From Shimia gijangensis (lineage in GTDB: Bacteria > Pseudomonadota > Alphaproteobacteria > Rhodobacterales > Rhodobacteraceae), in contig NZ_FQZQ01000007.1 in the NCBI RefSeq assembly GCF_900142085.1, forward strand, positions 62,001 to 126,000: a stretch of 64,000 nucleotides of DNA, in the 5' to 3' direction. Positions 29,265 through 39,074 of the stretch are shown one piece after another. The notes beneath the pieces were generated by a model that worked only from the letters and a program-made list of their open reading frames with translations, did no database searches and was not told the DNA's origin. Position 1 is the stretch's first letter, and every line of letters begins with the position of its first letter. The position numbers were made by a program, and so were the translations under genes.

Positions 29265-29316
29265 CCTGACAGGCCCAAAGGCATAGGGCGCTTGCACGTA
29301 GCAAGGAACCTCTGAC

Positions 29317-30189
29317 ATGCCCACTTTCACCGCCCTGACCACTCTTTTTGGCAAAGACAACGCTGAAAAACTAAGCGATGCGCTTGAACGCCTGATCCCT
29401 GAGCCCACGGGCGTTGGCGTGTTCGAGATGGAAGACGGATCAGGTCTGTGGGAAGTGGGCGCCTATTTCACCGAAGCACCTGACGAAACCGGTTTGGCGC
29501 TGTTGGTTGCGGCCTTTGGAGCAAAGCCTTTTGCGGTGTCTGAATTGCCCGAAGTGGATTGGGTTTCAAAAGTGCGCCGCGAGTTGGTGCCGGTCGAAGC
29601 TGGCCGGTTCTTTGTCTATGGCAGCCACGATGCTGACAAGGTCCCGGAAAAGTGCGAACCTTTGTTGATCGAAGCTGCGATGGCGTTTGGCACCGGGCAC
29701 CACGGCACCACCTTGGGCTGCCTCAAAGCATTGGACCGGTTGGCAAACGAAGGTTTCGTGGGGCAAAGTGTTGCCGATATCGGATGCGGCACGGCGGTGT
29801 TGGCTATGGGCGCTGCACGCATCTGGCCCAACCCGGTGATTGCCAGCGATATTGACGAAGTGGCTGTCGATGTGGCCGAGGCCAATGTGGTGGCCAATGC
29901 GCTGCAAGGTAAGGTGGTCTGTGTTGAGGCCGCCGGCTTTGGACATCCCGATCTCGCATCACGGGCGCCATTTGATTTGGTATTTGCCAATATCCTCAAA
30001 GCCCCTCTGATTGATTTATCACCTGATATGAGCGCCAATATTCAGGCAGGCGGTTATGCTATTCTGTCGGGCATTCTGAATGAACAGGCGGATGAAGTGG
30101 TCGCCGCCTATGACGCCAACGGTTTTGACGTACACACCCGTGAAGAAGTCGGTGAATGGACAACACTGACATTGACCTCACGTCACTGA
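29317..30189 (+). CDS. prmA: Ribosomal protein L11 methyltransferase
   Basis: 290 residues. PrmA trimethylates lysines and the N-terminus of L11. N-terminal substrate-recognition domain (1-90), linker, then the class I SAM domain: AFGTGHHGTTLGCL, motif I VADIGCGTAVLAMG, motif post I ASDIDEVAVDVAEAN, and the N-I-L motif FANILKAPLIDL (the NPPY equivalent). ATG at 29317 with AAGGAA upstream. Complete length. Linked in direction to MATE but 52 bases apart. Confidence 0.94.
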   Translation: MPTFTALTTLFGKDNAEKLSDALERLIPEPTGVGVFEMEDGSGLWEVGAYFTEAPDETGLALLVAAFGAKPFAVSELPEVDWVSKVRRELVPVEAGRFFVYGSHDADKVPEKCEPLLIEAAMAFGTGHHGTTLGCLKALDRLANEGFVGQSVADIGCGTAVLAMGAARIWPNPVIASDIDEVAVDVAEANVVANALQGKVVCVEAAGFGHPDLASRAPFDLVFANILKAPLIDLSPDMSANIQAGGYAILSGILNEQADEVVAAYDANGFDVHTREEVGEWTTLTLTSRH

Positions 30190-30292
30190 ATTAAGGCAAA
30201 CCCGCCGCAATTTGAGGGGTTTGCCACACTTTCGCCACAATTTGATGACATTGTGAACACGTTCGGTGGGGGCCGAGCTGAAGAAGGCTGTC

Positions 30293-30649
30293 ATGACTGA
30301 TTCGTATGACGATTTCCAAAACCGCGTTTCCCGCATCTATAAGAAGCGGGAGAAACGTTCATTTTTCCGTAAAAATACGCGCGCCGTGTATTCTGTCAAT
30401 CAGGACGGCTACACGGTCATTCGCGGTGCGAAATATCGTAAACCCATCCCATGGACCGGCCTGATCTTTGTGCTGGCAGCGTTCTTTGGTGTGAAGGGAA
30501 CGATTATTTCTCAGGTGGGCCCGGATATCTTTCAAAGCCAGATCGCGAATGGCGAGTCCGCGGGCTGGGTCGAAAAAGCCGGTGCCTGGACCATGCAACC
30601 AGATCCAATTTCGGACTGGGTTGCCAAAAAAATCAAATCTTTTAGCTGA
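30293..30649 (+). CDS. Conserved single-span membrane protein of unknown function
   Basis: 118 residues. A basic cytoplasmic N-terminus (SRIYKKREKRSFFRKN), one transmembrane helix at about 51-70 (PWTGLIFVLAAFFGVKG) and a short external C-terminus ending in a helix. No domain recognised; proteins of this size and pattern are common in Rhodobacterales. Start at 30293 has GAAGG 7 bases before. A terminator follows the stop. Confidence 0.68.
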   Translation: MTDSYDDFQNRVSRIYKKREKRSFFRKNTRAVYSVNQDGYTVIRGAKYRKPIPWTGLIFVLAAFFGVKGTIISQVGPDIFQSQIANGESAGWVEKAGAWTMQPDPISDWVAKKIKSFS

Positions 30650-30669
30650 CTCTCCAATTCAGCGTAAAG

Positions 30670-30699
30670 CGGCTCCGACGTTACTGTCGGGGCCGTTTT
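30670..30699 (+). terminator. Rho-independent terminator
   Basis: CGGCTCCGAC (30670-30679) pairs with GTCGGGGCCG (30686-30695) with one T-G wobble, then TTTTC. It ends the transcript of the preceding small membrane protein. Confidence 0.85.
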
Positions 30700-30809
30700 C
30701 ATTTGTGACCCATACAGACGAAAAATTGACGAAAAAAAACCGCAGCCGGGAGGAGGCTGCAGTTTCTTTGATCTTGCGATCCGAAAACAAGGCTAAGCGG
30801 AAATTCGGC

Positions 30810-31010
30810 TTATCCCAGAGTTTCGATGTCGTTGCGCGACAGGCCAATATCGTCCAGCTCGCGGTCGCTCAGGGAGGCCAAAGCGTTGCGTGTGACGCGG
30901 GCTTCGTTCCATGTCGAGAAACTGGCTACGATGCCTGCGAAGGAGCGGCCAATACGGCCAGCGATGCCTACAGTTTCAAACTGCACGCGGGTGGTGTCAA
31001 ATGCGGCCAT
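30810..31010 (-). CDS. DUF1127-family small protein
   Basis: 66 residues. The C-terminal arginine/acidic motif LASLSDRELDDIGLSRNDIE is the DUF1127 (YjiS-like) signature. In alphaproteobacteria such proteins have been linked to RNA turnover and to phosphate and C1 metabolism, but the role of this copy is not known. AGAAGGAA lies 5 bases before the ATG. Convergent with the preceding gene, separated by the terminator at 30670-30699. Confidence 0.9.
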   Translation of the reverse strand: MAAFDTTRVQFETVGIAGRIGRSFAGIVASFSTWNEARVTRNALASLSDRELDDIGLSRNDIETLG

Positions 31011-31343
31011 ATCAATGTTCCTTCTGTTTGGGTTGATGGTCTGCGTTTTCGATAATCGCCATTTAGGCCCGCTTTATCGGCTCCGCAAGCAGGAGAAAAA
31101 GCATACCTCCTATGCAATTTTCGCATGGGTCAAATGAGCGGTAACCCGTGGTTACAAAAGGTAAAAATGCGTGTTCAAAAGTGTCGCTTTCAGATATTTC
31201 AGGTGTCGTATTTGGACGCAGAAATGCCCCCATTGCATAGGAAGGTCTGATCTATGATCTGAGTGCAAAGCTCTTGGCGTTTGTTCTGGTTTTGTGCTAC
31301 TGCTTCAAAAAAGCAACAGATATCGGGCAGGTTGGGAAAAATA
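31011..31343. other. 333-base divergent intergenic region
   Basis: It separates the DUF1127 gene from ruvC. AT-rich, no gene seen. It must contain both promoters; I cannot single out a convincing -35/-10 pair. Confidence 0.3.
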
Positions 31344-31853
31344 ATGCGGGTTTTAGGAATCGACCCCGGTTTGCGGAACATGGGCTGGGGTGTGATTGAG
31401 GCTGAAGGCAGTCGTTTGAGCCATGTGGCCAATGGGATTTGTCACTCGGTGGGCGAAGATTTGGCAACAAGGTTGCTATCTTTGCACGAACAACTGACCG
31501 AAGTGGTGGTGCAATATCAACCGGATCAGGCGGCTGTAGAGAATACATTTGTCAACAAAGACGGCGTCGGCACGCTGAAACTGGGCCAGGCGCGCGGCAT
31601 CGCGTTGCTGGTGCCCGCTCAGGCTGGGTTGCTGGTGGGCGAATATGCGCCCAACAAGGTTAAGAAAACAGTGGTCGGCGTGGGCCATGCGGAAAAGCAT
31701 CAGGTCGAGCATATGGTGAAGCTGCAACTGCCGGGGGTGAAGATCAACGGTGCCGATGCGGCGGATGCATTGGCGATTGCGATTTGCCACGCGCATTATA
31801 CACCTCGCCCAGGCACAGGGCTGGAAGCCGCATTGCGGAGGGCCAACGCATGA
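31344..31853 (+). CDS. ruvC: Crossover junction endodeoxyribonuclease RuvC
   Basis: 169 residues. RuvC resolves Holliday junctions as a dimer within RuvABC. The four catalytic acids are seen: Asp7 in [12 protein letters not shown], Glu in [10 protein letters not shown], and the C-terminal pair in [17 protein letters not shown] at 31344 gives the canonical MRVLGIDPG start. The stop overlaps ruvA by 4 bases (ATGA), so ruvCAB is a coupled operon. Confidence 0.97.
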   Translation: MRVLGIDPGLRNMGWGVIEAEGSRLSHVANGICHSVGEDLATRLLSLHEQLTEVVVQYQPDQAAVENTFVNKDGVGTLKLGQARGIALLVPAQAGLLVGEYAPNKVKKTVVGVGHAEKHQVEHMVKLQLPGVKINGADAADALAIAICHAHYTPRPGTGLEAALRRANA

Positions 31854-32539
31854 TTGGCAAGATTTCCGGACGGATTGAGTATCGAAGCATTGACCACGTG
31901 CTGATCGACGTGCGTGGCGTGGGCTATATTGTCTACTGCTCTGACAGGACCATGGCGACGTTGCCCTCCAACGGCGAGGTTGTGGCGCTGTATACTGACC
32001 TTGTGGTGCGCGAAGACCTGTTGCAGTTGTTTGGTTTCACCACGCTTTTGGAAAAAGAATGGCATCGCTTGTTGATGAGCGTGCAGGGCATCGGTGCCAA
32101 AGCGTCACTGGCCATCCTTGGCACCCTGGGGGCCGAAGGGGTTGGCCGTGCAATCACCCTGGGCGATGTGACCGCAATTAAGGCGGCTAAAGGTGTCGGT
32201 CCCAAAACCGCGCAACGCGTGGTGATTGAACTCAAAGACAAAGCGCCGGGAGTGATGGCGCTGGGCGGCACATTGGCCGCGGCCGGTGGTGCGGCGCCGG
32301 CGTCTGAGGATGCGCTGTTGGAACCGTTCGACCCGCCGGCGAAACCTACCGTTGCACCGGTGGCGAGCGGGGCTGCCGCAGCCTCGGCGCAGGCCGAAGC
32401 ACTGTCCGCACTAAGCAACCTTGGCTACGGTCCGGGTGATGCGGCGGCGGCTGTGGCACAGGCCGCAAGTGACGCACCTGGGGCTGAGACACCGGATTTG
32501 ATCCGAGCCGCGCTGAAGCTTTTGGCGCCGAAAGGGTAG
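31850..32539 (+). CDS. ruvA: Holliday junction branch migration protein RuvA
   Basis: 229 residues, slightly longer than E. coli RuvA owing to an Ala/Pro-rich flexible linker (about 143-180). Domain I OB-fold ([13 protein letters not shown]), domain II with two helix-hairpin-helix motifs ([17 protein letters not shown] and [19 protein letters not shown]), domain III ([19 protein letters not shown]) that contacts RuvB. Tetramers bind four-way junctions. Start overlaps the ruvC stop; ruvB begins directly after its stop. Confidence 0.96.
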   Translation: MIGKISGRIEYRSIDHVLIDVRGVGYIVYCSDRTMATLPSNGEVVALYTDLVVREDLLQLFGFTTLLEKEWHRLLMSVQGIGAKASLAILGTLGAEGVGRAITLGDVTAIKAAKGVGPKTAQRVVIELKDKAPGVMALGGTLAAAGGAAPASEDALLEPFDPPAKPTVAPVASGAAAASAQAEALSALSNLGYGPGDAAAAVAQAASDAPGAETPDLIRAALKLLAPKG

Positions 32540-33568
32540 ATGATGGATCAGCCAGACCCGAACCTGCGCCCTGAGCCGCGCCCCGGTGATGCAGATCGTG
32601 CCCTGCGCCCACAAGCTTTGGATGAATTTGTTGGGCAAGCCGAAGCGCGTGCCAACCTGAAAGTGTTCATCGAATCTGCGCGCCGTCGCGGTGAGGCGAT
32701 GGATCACACATTGTTCCACGGGCCTCCCGGCTTGGGCAAAACCACGCTGGCCCAGATTATGGCACGTGAGTTGGGGGTGAATTTCCGCATGACGTCTGGG
32801 CCTGTCTTGGCCAAGGCCGGTGATCTGGCCGCGATCCTGACCAACCTCGAGACGCGTGATGTGTTGTTCATCGACGAAATTCACCGTTTGAACCCGGCGG
32901 TCGAAGAGGTGCTCTATCCAGCGATGGAGGATTTTGAGCTGGATCTGGTGATTGGCGAAGGGCCTGCTGCACGCACAGTGCGGATTGAGTTGCAGCCTTT
33001 CACGCTGGTCGGCGCGACCACCCGGCTGGGCCTGCTGACCACGCCGCTGAGGGATCGGTTTGGCATTCCAACGCGGCTCCAGTTTTATACCGAAGATGAA
33101 TTGCACGACATTGTGACGCGCAATGCCCGCAAGCTTAATGTGCCTGCCGATGATGGCGGTGCGCGTGAAATTGCGCGTCGCTCACGCGGAACTCCGCGGA
33201 TTGCCGGGCGCTTGTTGCGGCGGGTGGTGGATTTCGCACTTGTCGAAGGCGACGGACGTGTCACGCAACAACTGGCGGATGGGGCGCTGACCCGGCTGGG
33301 GGTGGATCATTTGGGGTTGGATGGTGCGGACCGGCGGTATCTGGCCTTTATTGCTGAAAATTATGCCGGTGGGCCGGTAGGAATTGATACGATCAGTGCT
33401 GCGCTTAGTGAGGCGCGCGATGCGCTGGAAGAGGTGATCGAGCCGTTTTTGTTGCAGCAGGGGTTGATCCAGCGCACACCGCGGGGGCGGATGTTGGCGC
33501 AAAAAGCCTGGCAGCATCTTGGGCTGGCGGCTCCAAAACGCCCCGATCAGAACGATTTGTTCAAATAG
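32540..33568 (+). CDS. ruvB: Holliday junction branch migration ATPase RuvB
   Basis: 342 residues, hexameric AAA+ motor of branch migration. Walker [12 protein letters not shown], Walker [15 protein letters not shown], sensor [11 protein letters not shown], arginine finger region RDRFG, sensor [15 protein letters not shown], and a C-terminal winged helix ([15 protein letters not shown]). ATG at 32540 follows the ruvA stop with no gap (an alternative ATG is 3 bases later). The recurrent gene-end motif follows at 33585. Confidence 0.98.
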   Translation: MMDQPDPNLRPEPRPGDADRALRPQALDEFVGQAEARANLKVFIESARRRGEAMDHTLFHGPPGLGKTTLAQIMARELGVNFRMTSGPVLAKAGDLAAILTNLETRDVLFIDEIHRLNPAVEEVLYPAMEDFELDLVIGEGPAARTVRIELQPFTLVGATTRLGLLTTPLRDRFGIPTRLQFYTEDELHDIVTRNARKLNVPADDGGAREIARRSRGTPRIAGRLLRRVVDFALVEGDGRVTQQLADGALTRLGVDHLGLDGADRRYLAFIAENYAGGPVGIDTISAALSEARDALEEVIEPFLLQQGLIQRTPRGRMLAQKAWQHLGLAAPKRPDQNDLFK

Positions 33569-33584
33569 GCCCATAAGGCTCTGA

Positions 33585-33610
33585 TTGAGTATTTTTGAAA
33601 TATTGAAGCC
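33585..33610 (+). repeat. Recurrent gene-end motif, copy 3
   Basis: TTGAGTATTTTTGAAATA followed by TTGAAGCC, 17 bases after the ruvB stop. See the copies at 4087-4111 and 49171-49195. Confidence 0.45.
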
Positions 33611-33685
33611 CGGATGTCGGAGTCCGGGGCTTGCCTTTGGTGTTGTGACGTTGGAAACAGGCGCCACAAAACGACGGAGAGCACT

Positions 33686-34321
33686 ATGACGCCCGAGCAG
33701 ATCGAAGCCCTGTTCACCCGAAAGGACGGATCCTACACGTTTGCGCGCTGGGGACGACCCATTGCGCCAGTGGTGTTCGGCGTTGAAGATTCCACGGTGC
33801 CAGTTGTCAAAGGCGCGATTGAGGCGGTGGCGACCCTGGCGGGTCACAGTATGGCCGAAACGGACCCCGAGCTGGGGGCCAATCTGATGGTGTTCTTTTT
33901 CCGGGAATGGAGCGAATTGCTTGGGATCCCCAAACTGGAAGAGTTGATCCCGAACCTTGGGCCCTTGGTGGGGCGCCTGCAGGACGCCGATGCCACGCAG
34001 TACCGCGCCTTTCGCTTTGACAATGACGGGGCCATTCAGGCAGCGTTTGTTTTTGTGCGTATGACCGATGAGATGGCGGAAATTCCGGCTGAAAGCCTGG
34101 CGTTGATCCAGGCGGTGCAGGTGGCCTTGTTGTGGTCAGATAGTGCTTTTGCGCAAACGTCTCCATTGGCGGTGTTGCCAGACAATGGAGCGACCGTGTT
34201 GAAGCCAGAGATAGCGGCGATCATTGCAGCAGCCTATGACCGGATGATGCCAGTGGCGGCAAATGATGCCAGCCACGCGCTGCGCCTGTTTGCCCGGCTC
34301 AGGCTTGATCCTGAAAGCTGA
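33686..34321 (+). CDS. Conserved soluble protein of unknown function, coupled to thpR
   Basis: 211 residues, acidic, no signal peptide or membrane segment. It shows alternating helix and strand (FARWGRPIAPVVFGVED, NLMVFFFREWSELLGIPKLEEL, AFVFVRMTDEMAEIPAE) and an Ala-rich C-terminus. I do not recognise the family beyond its being typical of Rhodobacterales. SD GGAGAG before ATG at 33686. Its TGA shares one base with the thpR ATG, so it is probably co-translated with thpR; that hints at an RNA-related role but does not show one. Confidence 0.7.
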   Translation: MTPEQIEALFTRKDGSYTFARWGRPIAPVVFGVEDSTVPVVKGAIEAVATLAGHSMAETDPELGANLMVFFFREWSELLGIPKLEELIPNLGPLVGRLQDADATQYRAFRFDNDGAIQAAFVFVRMTDEMAEIPAESLALIQAVQVALLWSDSAFAQTSPLAVLPDNGATVLKPEIAAIIAAAYDRMMPVAANDASHALRLFARLRLDPES

Positions 34322-34866
34322 TGCGTTGTTTTCTGGCCATTGACCTGCCAGAAGAGGCGCGCCAGCAGGTGTCCGAACTTCAGGCGCATCTGCGTGCGGG
34401 CCGCAAAGTGCCGGAAGAGAATTTGCACCTGACATTGGCGTTTCTGGACGATCAGCCGGACTATATTCTGGAAGATTTGAACGCGGGCCTCAGCGAATTG
34501 CAGTTTGACCCCTTCGACTTGATCCTTTCGGGATTGGATATGTTTGGGGGCAAGCGCCCACGCGTTTTGTTTCTTCGGGCCCTGGCCACGCCTGCGCTGA
34601 GTGACTTGCACCGGCGGGTGAAGCAAGCTCTGAGGGAAGTTGGCATTGAAATGCCACGCGAGCGTTTTCGCCCCCATGTGACACTTGCCCGGTTCCGCCG
34701 AGACCTGATCGACGATGACACCGCGCGCATCGGTGGGTTTCTGGCGGCGCGGGGAGATGCTGTCCTGCCTCCTTTTGAGGTCACGCAGATATCGTTGTTT
34801 GGCTCAACCCTGCATCCGGAAGGCGCCGTCCATGAGGTGTTGGCGACTTATCCTGCAAGGGGATAG
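34321..34866 (+). CDS. thpR: RNA 2',3'-cyclic phosphodiesterase
   Basis: 181 residues of the 2H phosphoesterase family. The two catalytic H-x-T-x motifs are visible: HLTLAF (about 42-47) and HVTLARF (about 119-125). It hydrolyses 2',3'-cyclic phosphate ends of RNA to 2'-phosphate, and in vitro can ligate tRNA halves. The start MRCFLAIDLPEE is canonical. It overlaps the upstream gene by one base and is followed by ybgC after 84 bases. Confidence 0.94.
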   Translation: MRCFLAIDLPEEARQQVSELQAHLRAGRKVPEENLHLTLAFLDDQPDYILEDLNAGLSELQFDPFDLILSGLDMFGGKRPRVLFLRALATPALSDLHRRVKQALREVGIEMPRERFRPHVTLARFRRDLIDDDTARIGGFLAARGDAVLPPFEVTQISLFGSTLHPEGAVHEVLATYPARG

Positions 34867-34950
34867 CGGATTTGGGTGACGCATAGGGTTGCACCTGTGG
34901 CGACTTCTTGGTCTTGTGGCGCGGTAAATCAAGCCAGTTCAGGTACCCTC

Positions 34951-35337
34951 ATGACCCACAAGCTGACCATCCGCGTATATTACGAAGACACCGATATGGC
35001 GGGGATTGTCTATTACGCCAACTACCTGCGGTACATTGAGCGCGGGCGCAGTGAATGGGTGCGCGACAACGGCATGGACCAGAATGCCATGAAGGCCGAC
35101 GGCGTGGTGTTTGCGGTGCGCCGGGTTGAGGCGGATTACCTGATGCCTGCGCATCTGGATGACGAATTGGTGGTGGAAACCACGGTGCAAAGCGTCACGG
35201 CCGCGCGCATGATGATGGAACAACATGTCAAACGCGGCGAAGAAATCCTGTTTCATGCCATCGTAACAGTGGTTTGCATCGGCGAAAGCGGTCAGCCAAC
35301 ACGCCTACCGGCAAAAGTTCGCCAAATGGTCCACTAA
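34951..35337 (+). CDS. ybgC: Tol-Pal-associated acyl-CoA thioesterase YbgC
   Basis: 128-residue hot-dog-fold thioesterase. The 4-hydroxybenzoyl-CoA thioesterase-type signature VYYEDTDMAGIVYYANYLRYIERGRSE (split here) carries the catalytic Asp. It is the first gene of the tol-pal cluster, as in most proteobacteria. ATG at 34951; the in-frame stretch upstream lacks an SD and homologues start here (THKLTIRVYYEDTD). Cytoplasmic; substrate short-chain or ACP-linked acyl groups. Confidence 0.94.
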   Translation: MTHKLTIRVYYEDTDMAGIVYYANYLRYIERGRSEWVRDNGMDQNAMKADGVVFAVRRVEADYLMPAHLDDELVVETTVQSVTAARMMMEQHVKRGEEILFHAIVTVVCIGESGQPTRLPAKVRQMVH

Positions 35338-35452
35338 AAGGGGCGATTTCGCGCAGATGACGCCAAATTGATGGTGTTCCCCGTGTGTTTCCTGTAGTTT
35401 GCGTGCAAAACATGGCCTGAAAACGGGCCGAAAACAGAGCAGGCAGAATTCT

Positions 35453-36121
35453 ATGGATGGTGATTTTTCCATGTGGAGGCAGATAGCTGATGCCTCCTTT
35501 GTGGTGCAACTTGTGATGGTGATGCTGGTGGGCGCGTCCTTTTGGTCGTGGTCGGTCATCATTCAAAAGCTTCTTTCTTATCGGGCCGCACGCAGTGAGG
35601 CCGCACGCTTTGATCGGTCTTTCTGGTCGGGAGAGCCGCTCGACGGTCTGTTCGAACAGATCGGCACGACACCTTCGGGGCGCTCCGAGCGTATTTTTGC
35701 GGCGGGCATGATGGAGTGGCGGCGCAGCCACCGTCAGGATGGCGGTCTGATTGCCAATGCCACCAGCCGGATTGACCGCAGCATGGATGTGGCCATCGCC
35801 AAAGAGGCCGAAGAGCTTGAAAAAGGCATTCAGATTCTTGCCACCGTGGGATCGACGGCGCCTTTCGTGGGCCTGTTCGGGACCGTCTGGGGTATCATGA
35901 ATTCCTTTGTCGCCATTGCTGGCGAGCAAAACACCAATCTTGCCGTTGTGGCGCCGGGCATTGCCGAAGCGCTTTTGGCAACGGCTTTGGGCCTGTTGGC
36001 CGCGATACCGGCGGTGATTTTCTACAATAAGCTTAACGCCGACAGCAATCGGATCATCTCGGGCTATGAGGCCTTTGCAGATGAGTTTGCCACCATTCTC
36101 AGCCGCCAGCTGGACGCCTGA
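35453..36121 (+). CDS. tolQ: Tol-Pal system inner-membrane protein TolQ
   Basis: 222 residues, MotA/TolQ/ExbB family. Three transmembrane helices: about 17-37 (VVQLVMVMLVGASFWSWSVI), then about 130-150 and 165-190 (VGSTAPFVGLFGTVWGIMNSF region and ALLATALGLLAAIPAVIFYNK, split here). With TolR it forms the proton channel that energises TolA during envelope constriction. ATG at 35453; three bases separate its stop from tolR. Operon order tolQRAB-pal-ybgF is intact. Confidence 0.96.
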   Translation: MDGDFSMWRQIADASFVVQLVMVMLVGASFWSWSVIIQKLLSYRAARSEAARFDRSFWSGEPLDGLFEQIGTTPSGRSERIFAAGMMEWRRSHRQDGGLIANATSRIDRSMDVAIAKEAEELEKGIQILATVGSTAPFVGLFGTVWGIMNSFVAIAGEQNTNLAVVAPGIAEALLATALGLLAAIPAVIFYNKLNADSNRIISGYEAFADEFATILSRQLDA

Positions 36122-36124
36122 GCC

Positions 36125-36595
36125 ATGGGGGCAGGGGTCATGAAAAAGCAAGGTGGCGGCGGGCGCAGACGCCGTCGGGGCCGCGCACAGCCAATGGCTG
36201 AGATCAACGTCACGCCGTTTGTCGATGTGATGCTGGTGCTCTTGATTATCTTTATGGTGGCGGCACCTTTGTTGACGGTTGGGGTTCCGGTGGAATTGCC
36301 CAAAACCTCGGCCAATCCGCTGCCTGGTGAGCAAGAGGCCCCGCTGACAGTAACCATTTCAGCTGACGGCACGGTGGCGATCCAGACCACACCCACGCCG
36401 ATGGATCAGATGGTGACCAAACTGCGTGCCATCGCCGAAGAACGGTCATCGGACCGGGTGTATTTACGGGCCGATGGGGCGCTGCCTTATGAAACTGTGG
36501 TGCAGATCATGGGCGCGCTGAATGCAGGCGGATTTACTGATATCGGACTTGTGACCGATATTGGTGGACCTGCGCTTGACGGGCAAGGCAACTAG
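36125..36595 (+). CDS. tolR: Tol-Pal system protein TolR
   Basis: 156 residues, ExbD/TolR family. A very basic N-terminus (RRRRRGRAQ), one transmembrane helix (about 28-50) beginning at INVTPFVDVMLVLLIIFMV with the essential proton-path Asp, then a periplasmic domain that binds peptidoglycan. ATG at 36125; an internal ATG at 36140 is an alternative. Lies between tolQ and tolA. Confidence 0.95.
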   Translation: MGAGVMKKQGGGGRRRRRGRAQPMAEINVTPFVDVMLVLLIIFMVAAPLLTVGVPVELPKTSANPLPGEQEAPLTVTISADGTVAIQTTPTPMDQMVTKLRAIAEERSSDRVYLRADGALPYETVVQIMGALNAGGFTDIGLVTDIGGPALDGQGN

Positions 36596-36603
36596 AGGGC
36601 CTC

Positions 36604-37686
36604 ATGCATATCGGGCATTATATCTCGGGGGCGGCCCATGCCGGGGTGATTGGCTGGGCCCTTTGGGGCGGCGCGTTTCGTGACGAGCCGCCACCTTTCG
36701 AGGTGTCGGGTGTGTCGATTGTCACCACCGAGCAATTCGAAGCCGCCCTTGCGGCAGAACGAGCACCGCAGCCTGAAACAGATGTCACCGCGCCACAGGC
36801 CCCAACGCAGGCCGATGATGTGCCTTCGTTGACTTCGCAAACCGACGATGCCCCGGCGCTGGAGACTCCTGATAGCGCCGAAGCTCCAGAGCCCGACGCC
36901 ACCCCCACGCCACCCGAAGAGGTTCCCGCTCCGTCTCAGCTGACCGATGTGGCCCCGACGCTGGAGCCCCCCAGCGAAGAAATGGCCGTTCTGATCCCGC
37001 GTGATACAACCCGGCCCATGGTGCGCCCGGCAGATCGCGTGGCGCCAGAACCCGTGGCCCCGCCTGAACCAGACACGGTTGTGGATGATGTGGTTAAAGA
37101 GACCACAACCCCCGACGATAGTGTCTCGGAAACCGTTGCTGAACCCGAAGAGGCCACAGCCCCCGAGGCCGCAACAACCGAAATTGTGACCGAGGCGAAA
37201 GAGCAGGTCGCTCTGGCGCCCAAAGCGTCGATCAGGCCCGTGCTGCGCCCCGCGTCCCGCCCCAAACCGCCCGCCGAAACAACAACGGATACACCGTCGT
37301 CGTCTTCATCATCGACCGATGCCGCCGTTGCCGAGGCTCTGGCAGAGACACCTGCTGCGCCATCAGGGCCGCCGTTGTCACAAGGCGAAAAAGACAGCAT
37401 GCGGGTATCGGTGCAAAAATGCTGGGTTGTGGATGTTGGCGGTCAGTCTGCCAATGTGACGGTCACGGTCGGCTTTAGTCTGGATCGCGATGGAAAAGTC
37501 AAAGGGCCGGTGACCCTGTTGTCTTCGGATGGCGGGGACAGCAAAGCAGTGGACACGGCCTTTCAGTCGGCCCGCCGCGCCATACTGCGCTGTCAAAAAG
37601 GTGGCTATAAACTGCCGATCGAGAAATATGATCATTGGCGTGAGATCGAAATCACGTTTAATCCCGAGAAAATGAGGTTGAAATGA
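36604..37686 (+). CDS. tolA: TolA-like cell-envelope protein (TonB/TolA C-terminal domain)
   Basis: 360 residues. A short N-terminal membrane segment (about 5-24, [19 protein letters not shown]), a long Pro/Glu/Ala-rich periplasmic spacer (about 50-265, including a serine run), and a C-terminal TolA/TonB domain (about 270-360) with [20 protein letters not shown] and [20 protein letters not shown]. It spans the periplasm to reach Pal and TolB. The spacer is acidic and proline-rich, not the lysine/alanine helix of E. coli TolA, as is usual in alphaproteobacteria. Its TGA overlaps the tolB ATG. Confidence 0.92.
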   Translation: MHIGHYISGAAHAGVIGWALWGGAFRDEPPPFEVSGVSIVTTEQFEAALAAERAPQPETDVTAPQAPTQADDVPSLTSQTDDAPALETPDSAEAPEPDATPTPPEEVPAPSQLTDVAPTLEPPSEEMAVLIPRDTTRPMVRPADRVAPEPVAPPEPDTVVDDVVKETTTPDDSVSETVAEPEEATAPEAATTEIVTEAKEQVALAPKASIRPVLRPASRPKPPAETTTDTPSSSSSSTDAAVAEALAETPAAPSGPPLSQGEKDSMRVSVQKCWVVDVGGQSANVTVTVGFSLDRDGKVKGPVTLLSSDGGDSKAVDTAFQSARRAILRCQKGGYKLPIEKYDHWREIEITFNPEKMRLK

Positions 37687-38999
37687 TGCGACTGCTGGCG
37701 ACCCTCCTGATAGGATTGATGGTGCTGGGGCAAATGGCTCAGGCGCAAAACGGACCGTTGCGGATTGAAATCACCGATGGTGTGATCGAACCGCTGCCGT
37801 ATGCGGTGCCTGATTTTGTTGCTGAAACCTCAGGTGCGGCTGAGCTGGCTTCAAACCTCGCGCGGGTTGTTGCCGAAGACCTGAACGGCACCGGGTTGTT
37901 CCGGGAAATCCCTGCCAAGGCGCATATCAGCCAGATCACCAATTTTGCCTCACCGGTTCAGTTCGCGGACTGGAAGGCAATCAATGCGCAGGCTTTGGTG
38001 AGCGGCGCTGTGTCGGTTTCGGGCAACGACCTTGAGGTCAAGTTCCGGGTCTATGACGTGTTTGCAGGGCAGGAACTGGGCAATGGTCTGCGGTTCAAAG
38101 GCACAACCGAAGGCTGGCGCCGTATGGGCCATAAAGTGGCGGATGCGGTCTATAGCCGGATCACCGGCGAAGGTGGATACTTTGACAGCCGCGTGGTGTT
38201 TGTCAGCGAAAGCGGCCCCAAAAACGACCGCCGTAAACGGCTTGCGATCATGGATTATGATGGCGCAAACCTACAGTATCTGACCGACAGCAGCGCCATT
38301 GTTTTGGCACCACGATTTTCTCCAACCGGCGACAAGGTTCTGTATACCTCATACGAGACCGGCTTTCCCCGCGTGTTTGTTCTGGATGTGGGCAGTGTAG
38401 AGCGCCGGGTATTGCAAGATCAGGCTGGAACGATGAGCTTTGCGCCACGATTTTCACCCGATGGCAAAAGCGTGCTGATGTCGATCACTCAGAACGGCAA
38501 CACTGACATTCACACGATGCCGGTCAATGGTCGCCAGACCAAACGTCTGACCTCATCGCCATCAATTGACACCGCCCCCAGCATTAGTCCCGATGGACAA
38601 CAGATCGTCTTTGAAAGTGACCGTTCGGGCAATCAGCAGCTTTATGTGATGCCCGCAGGCGGAGGCGAGCCCAAGCGCATCAGCTTTGGTCAAGGGCGCT
38701 ATGGCACCCCGGTGTGGTCGCCGCGCGGCGATCTGATTGCCTTTACCAAGCAAAACAAAGGCCGGTTCCATATTGGGGTCATGCGCACCGATGGCAGCGA
38801 AGAGCGTCTGCTCACAGCATCGTTTCTGGACGAAGGCCCGTCATGGGCCCCTAATGGCCGGGTGATCATGTTCACCCGCGAAACCCAGGGGTCTGACGGC
38901 ACTGCCGCGCTCTATTCGGTGGATGTGTCGGGGCGCAATCTGAAGAAAGTCAAAGTGCAGGGCGGGGCGTCTGACCCGGCCTGGTCACCCCTGCAGTAA
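37683..38999 (+). CDS. tolB: Tol-Pal periplasmic beta-propeller protein TolB
   Basis: 438 residues. Signal peptide (about 1-21, ending MAQAQ), N-terminal alpha/beta domain (30-160), then WD40-like beta-propeller blades with repeated signatures such as [44 protein letters not shown] and [14 protein letters not shown]. TolB links Pal to TolA. ATG overlaps the tolA stop by 4 bases. Full length. Confidence 0.97.
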   Translation: MMRLLATLLIGLMVLGQMAQAQNGPLRIEITDGVIEPLPYAVPDFVAETSGAAELASNLARVVAEDLNGTGLFREIPAKAHISQITNFASPVQFADWKAINAQALVSGAVSVSGNDLEVKFRVYDVFAGQELGNGLRFKGTTEGWRRMGHKVADAVYSRITGEGGYFDSRVVFVSESGPKNDRRKRLAIMDYDGANLQYLTDSSAIVLAPRFSPTGDKVLYTSYETGFPRVFVLDVGSVERRVLQDQAGTMSFAPRFSPDGKSVLMSITQNGNTDIHTMPVNGRQTKRLTSSPSIDTAPSISPDGQQIVFESDRSGNQQLYVMPAGGGEPKRISFGQGRYGTPVWSPRGDLIAFTKQNKGRFHIGVMRTDGSEERLLTASFLDEGPSWAPNGRVIMFTRETQGSDGTAALYSVDVSGRNLKKVKVQGGASDPAWSPLQ

Positions 39000-39074
39000 G
39001 CGGGACGGTTTGTTTATGGCGCGAGCTGTGATAAAACCTAGCAAACAAAAATACGCGAAGAGCGAGGCATTGAA

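Noticed and set aside
35228-36334. 368-codon minus-strand open frame across tolQ and tolR
   Set aside because: Runs through two conserved genes and has no recognisable domain; long only because stop codons are rare in this antisense frame.
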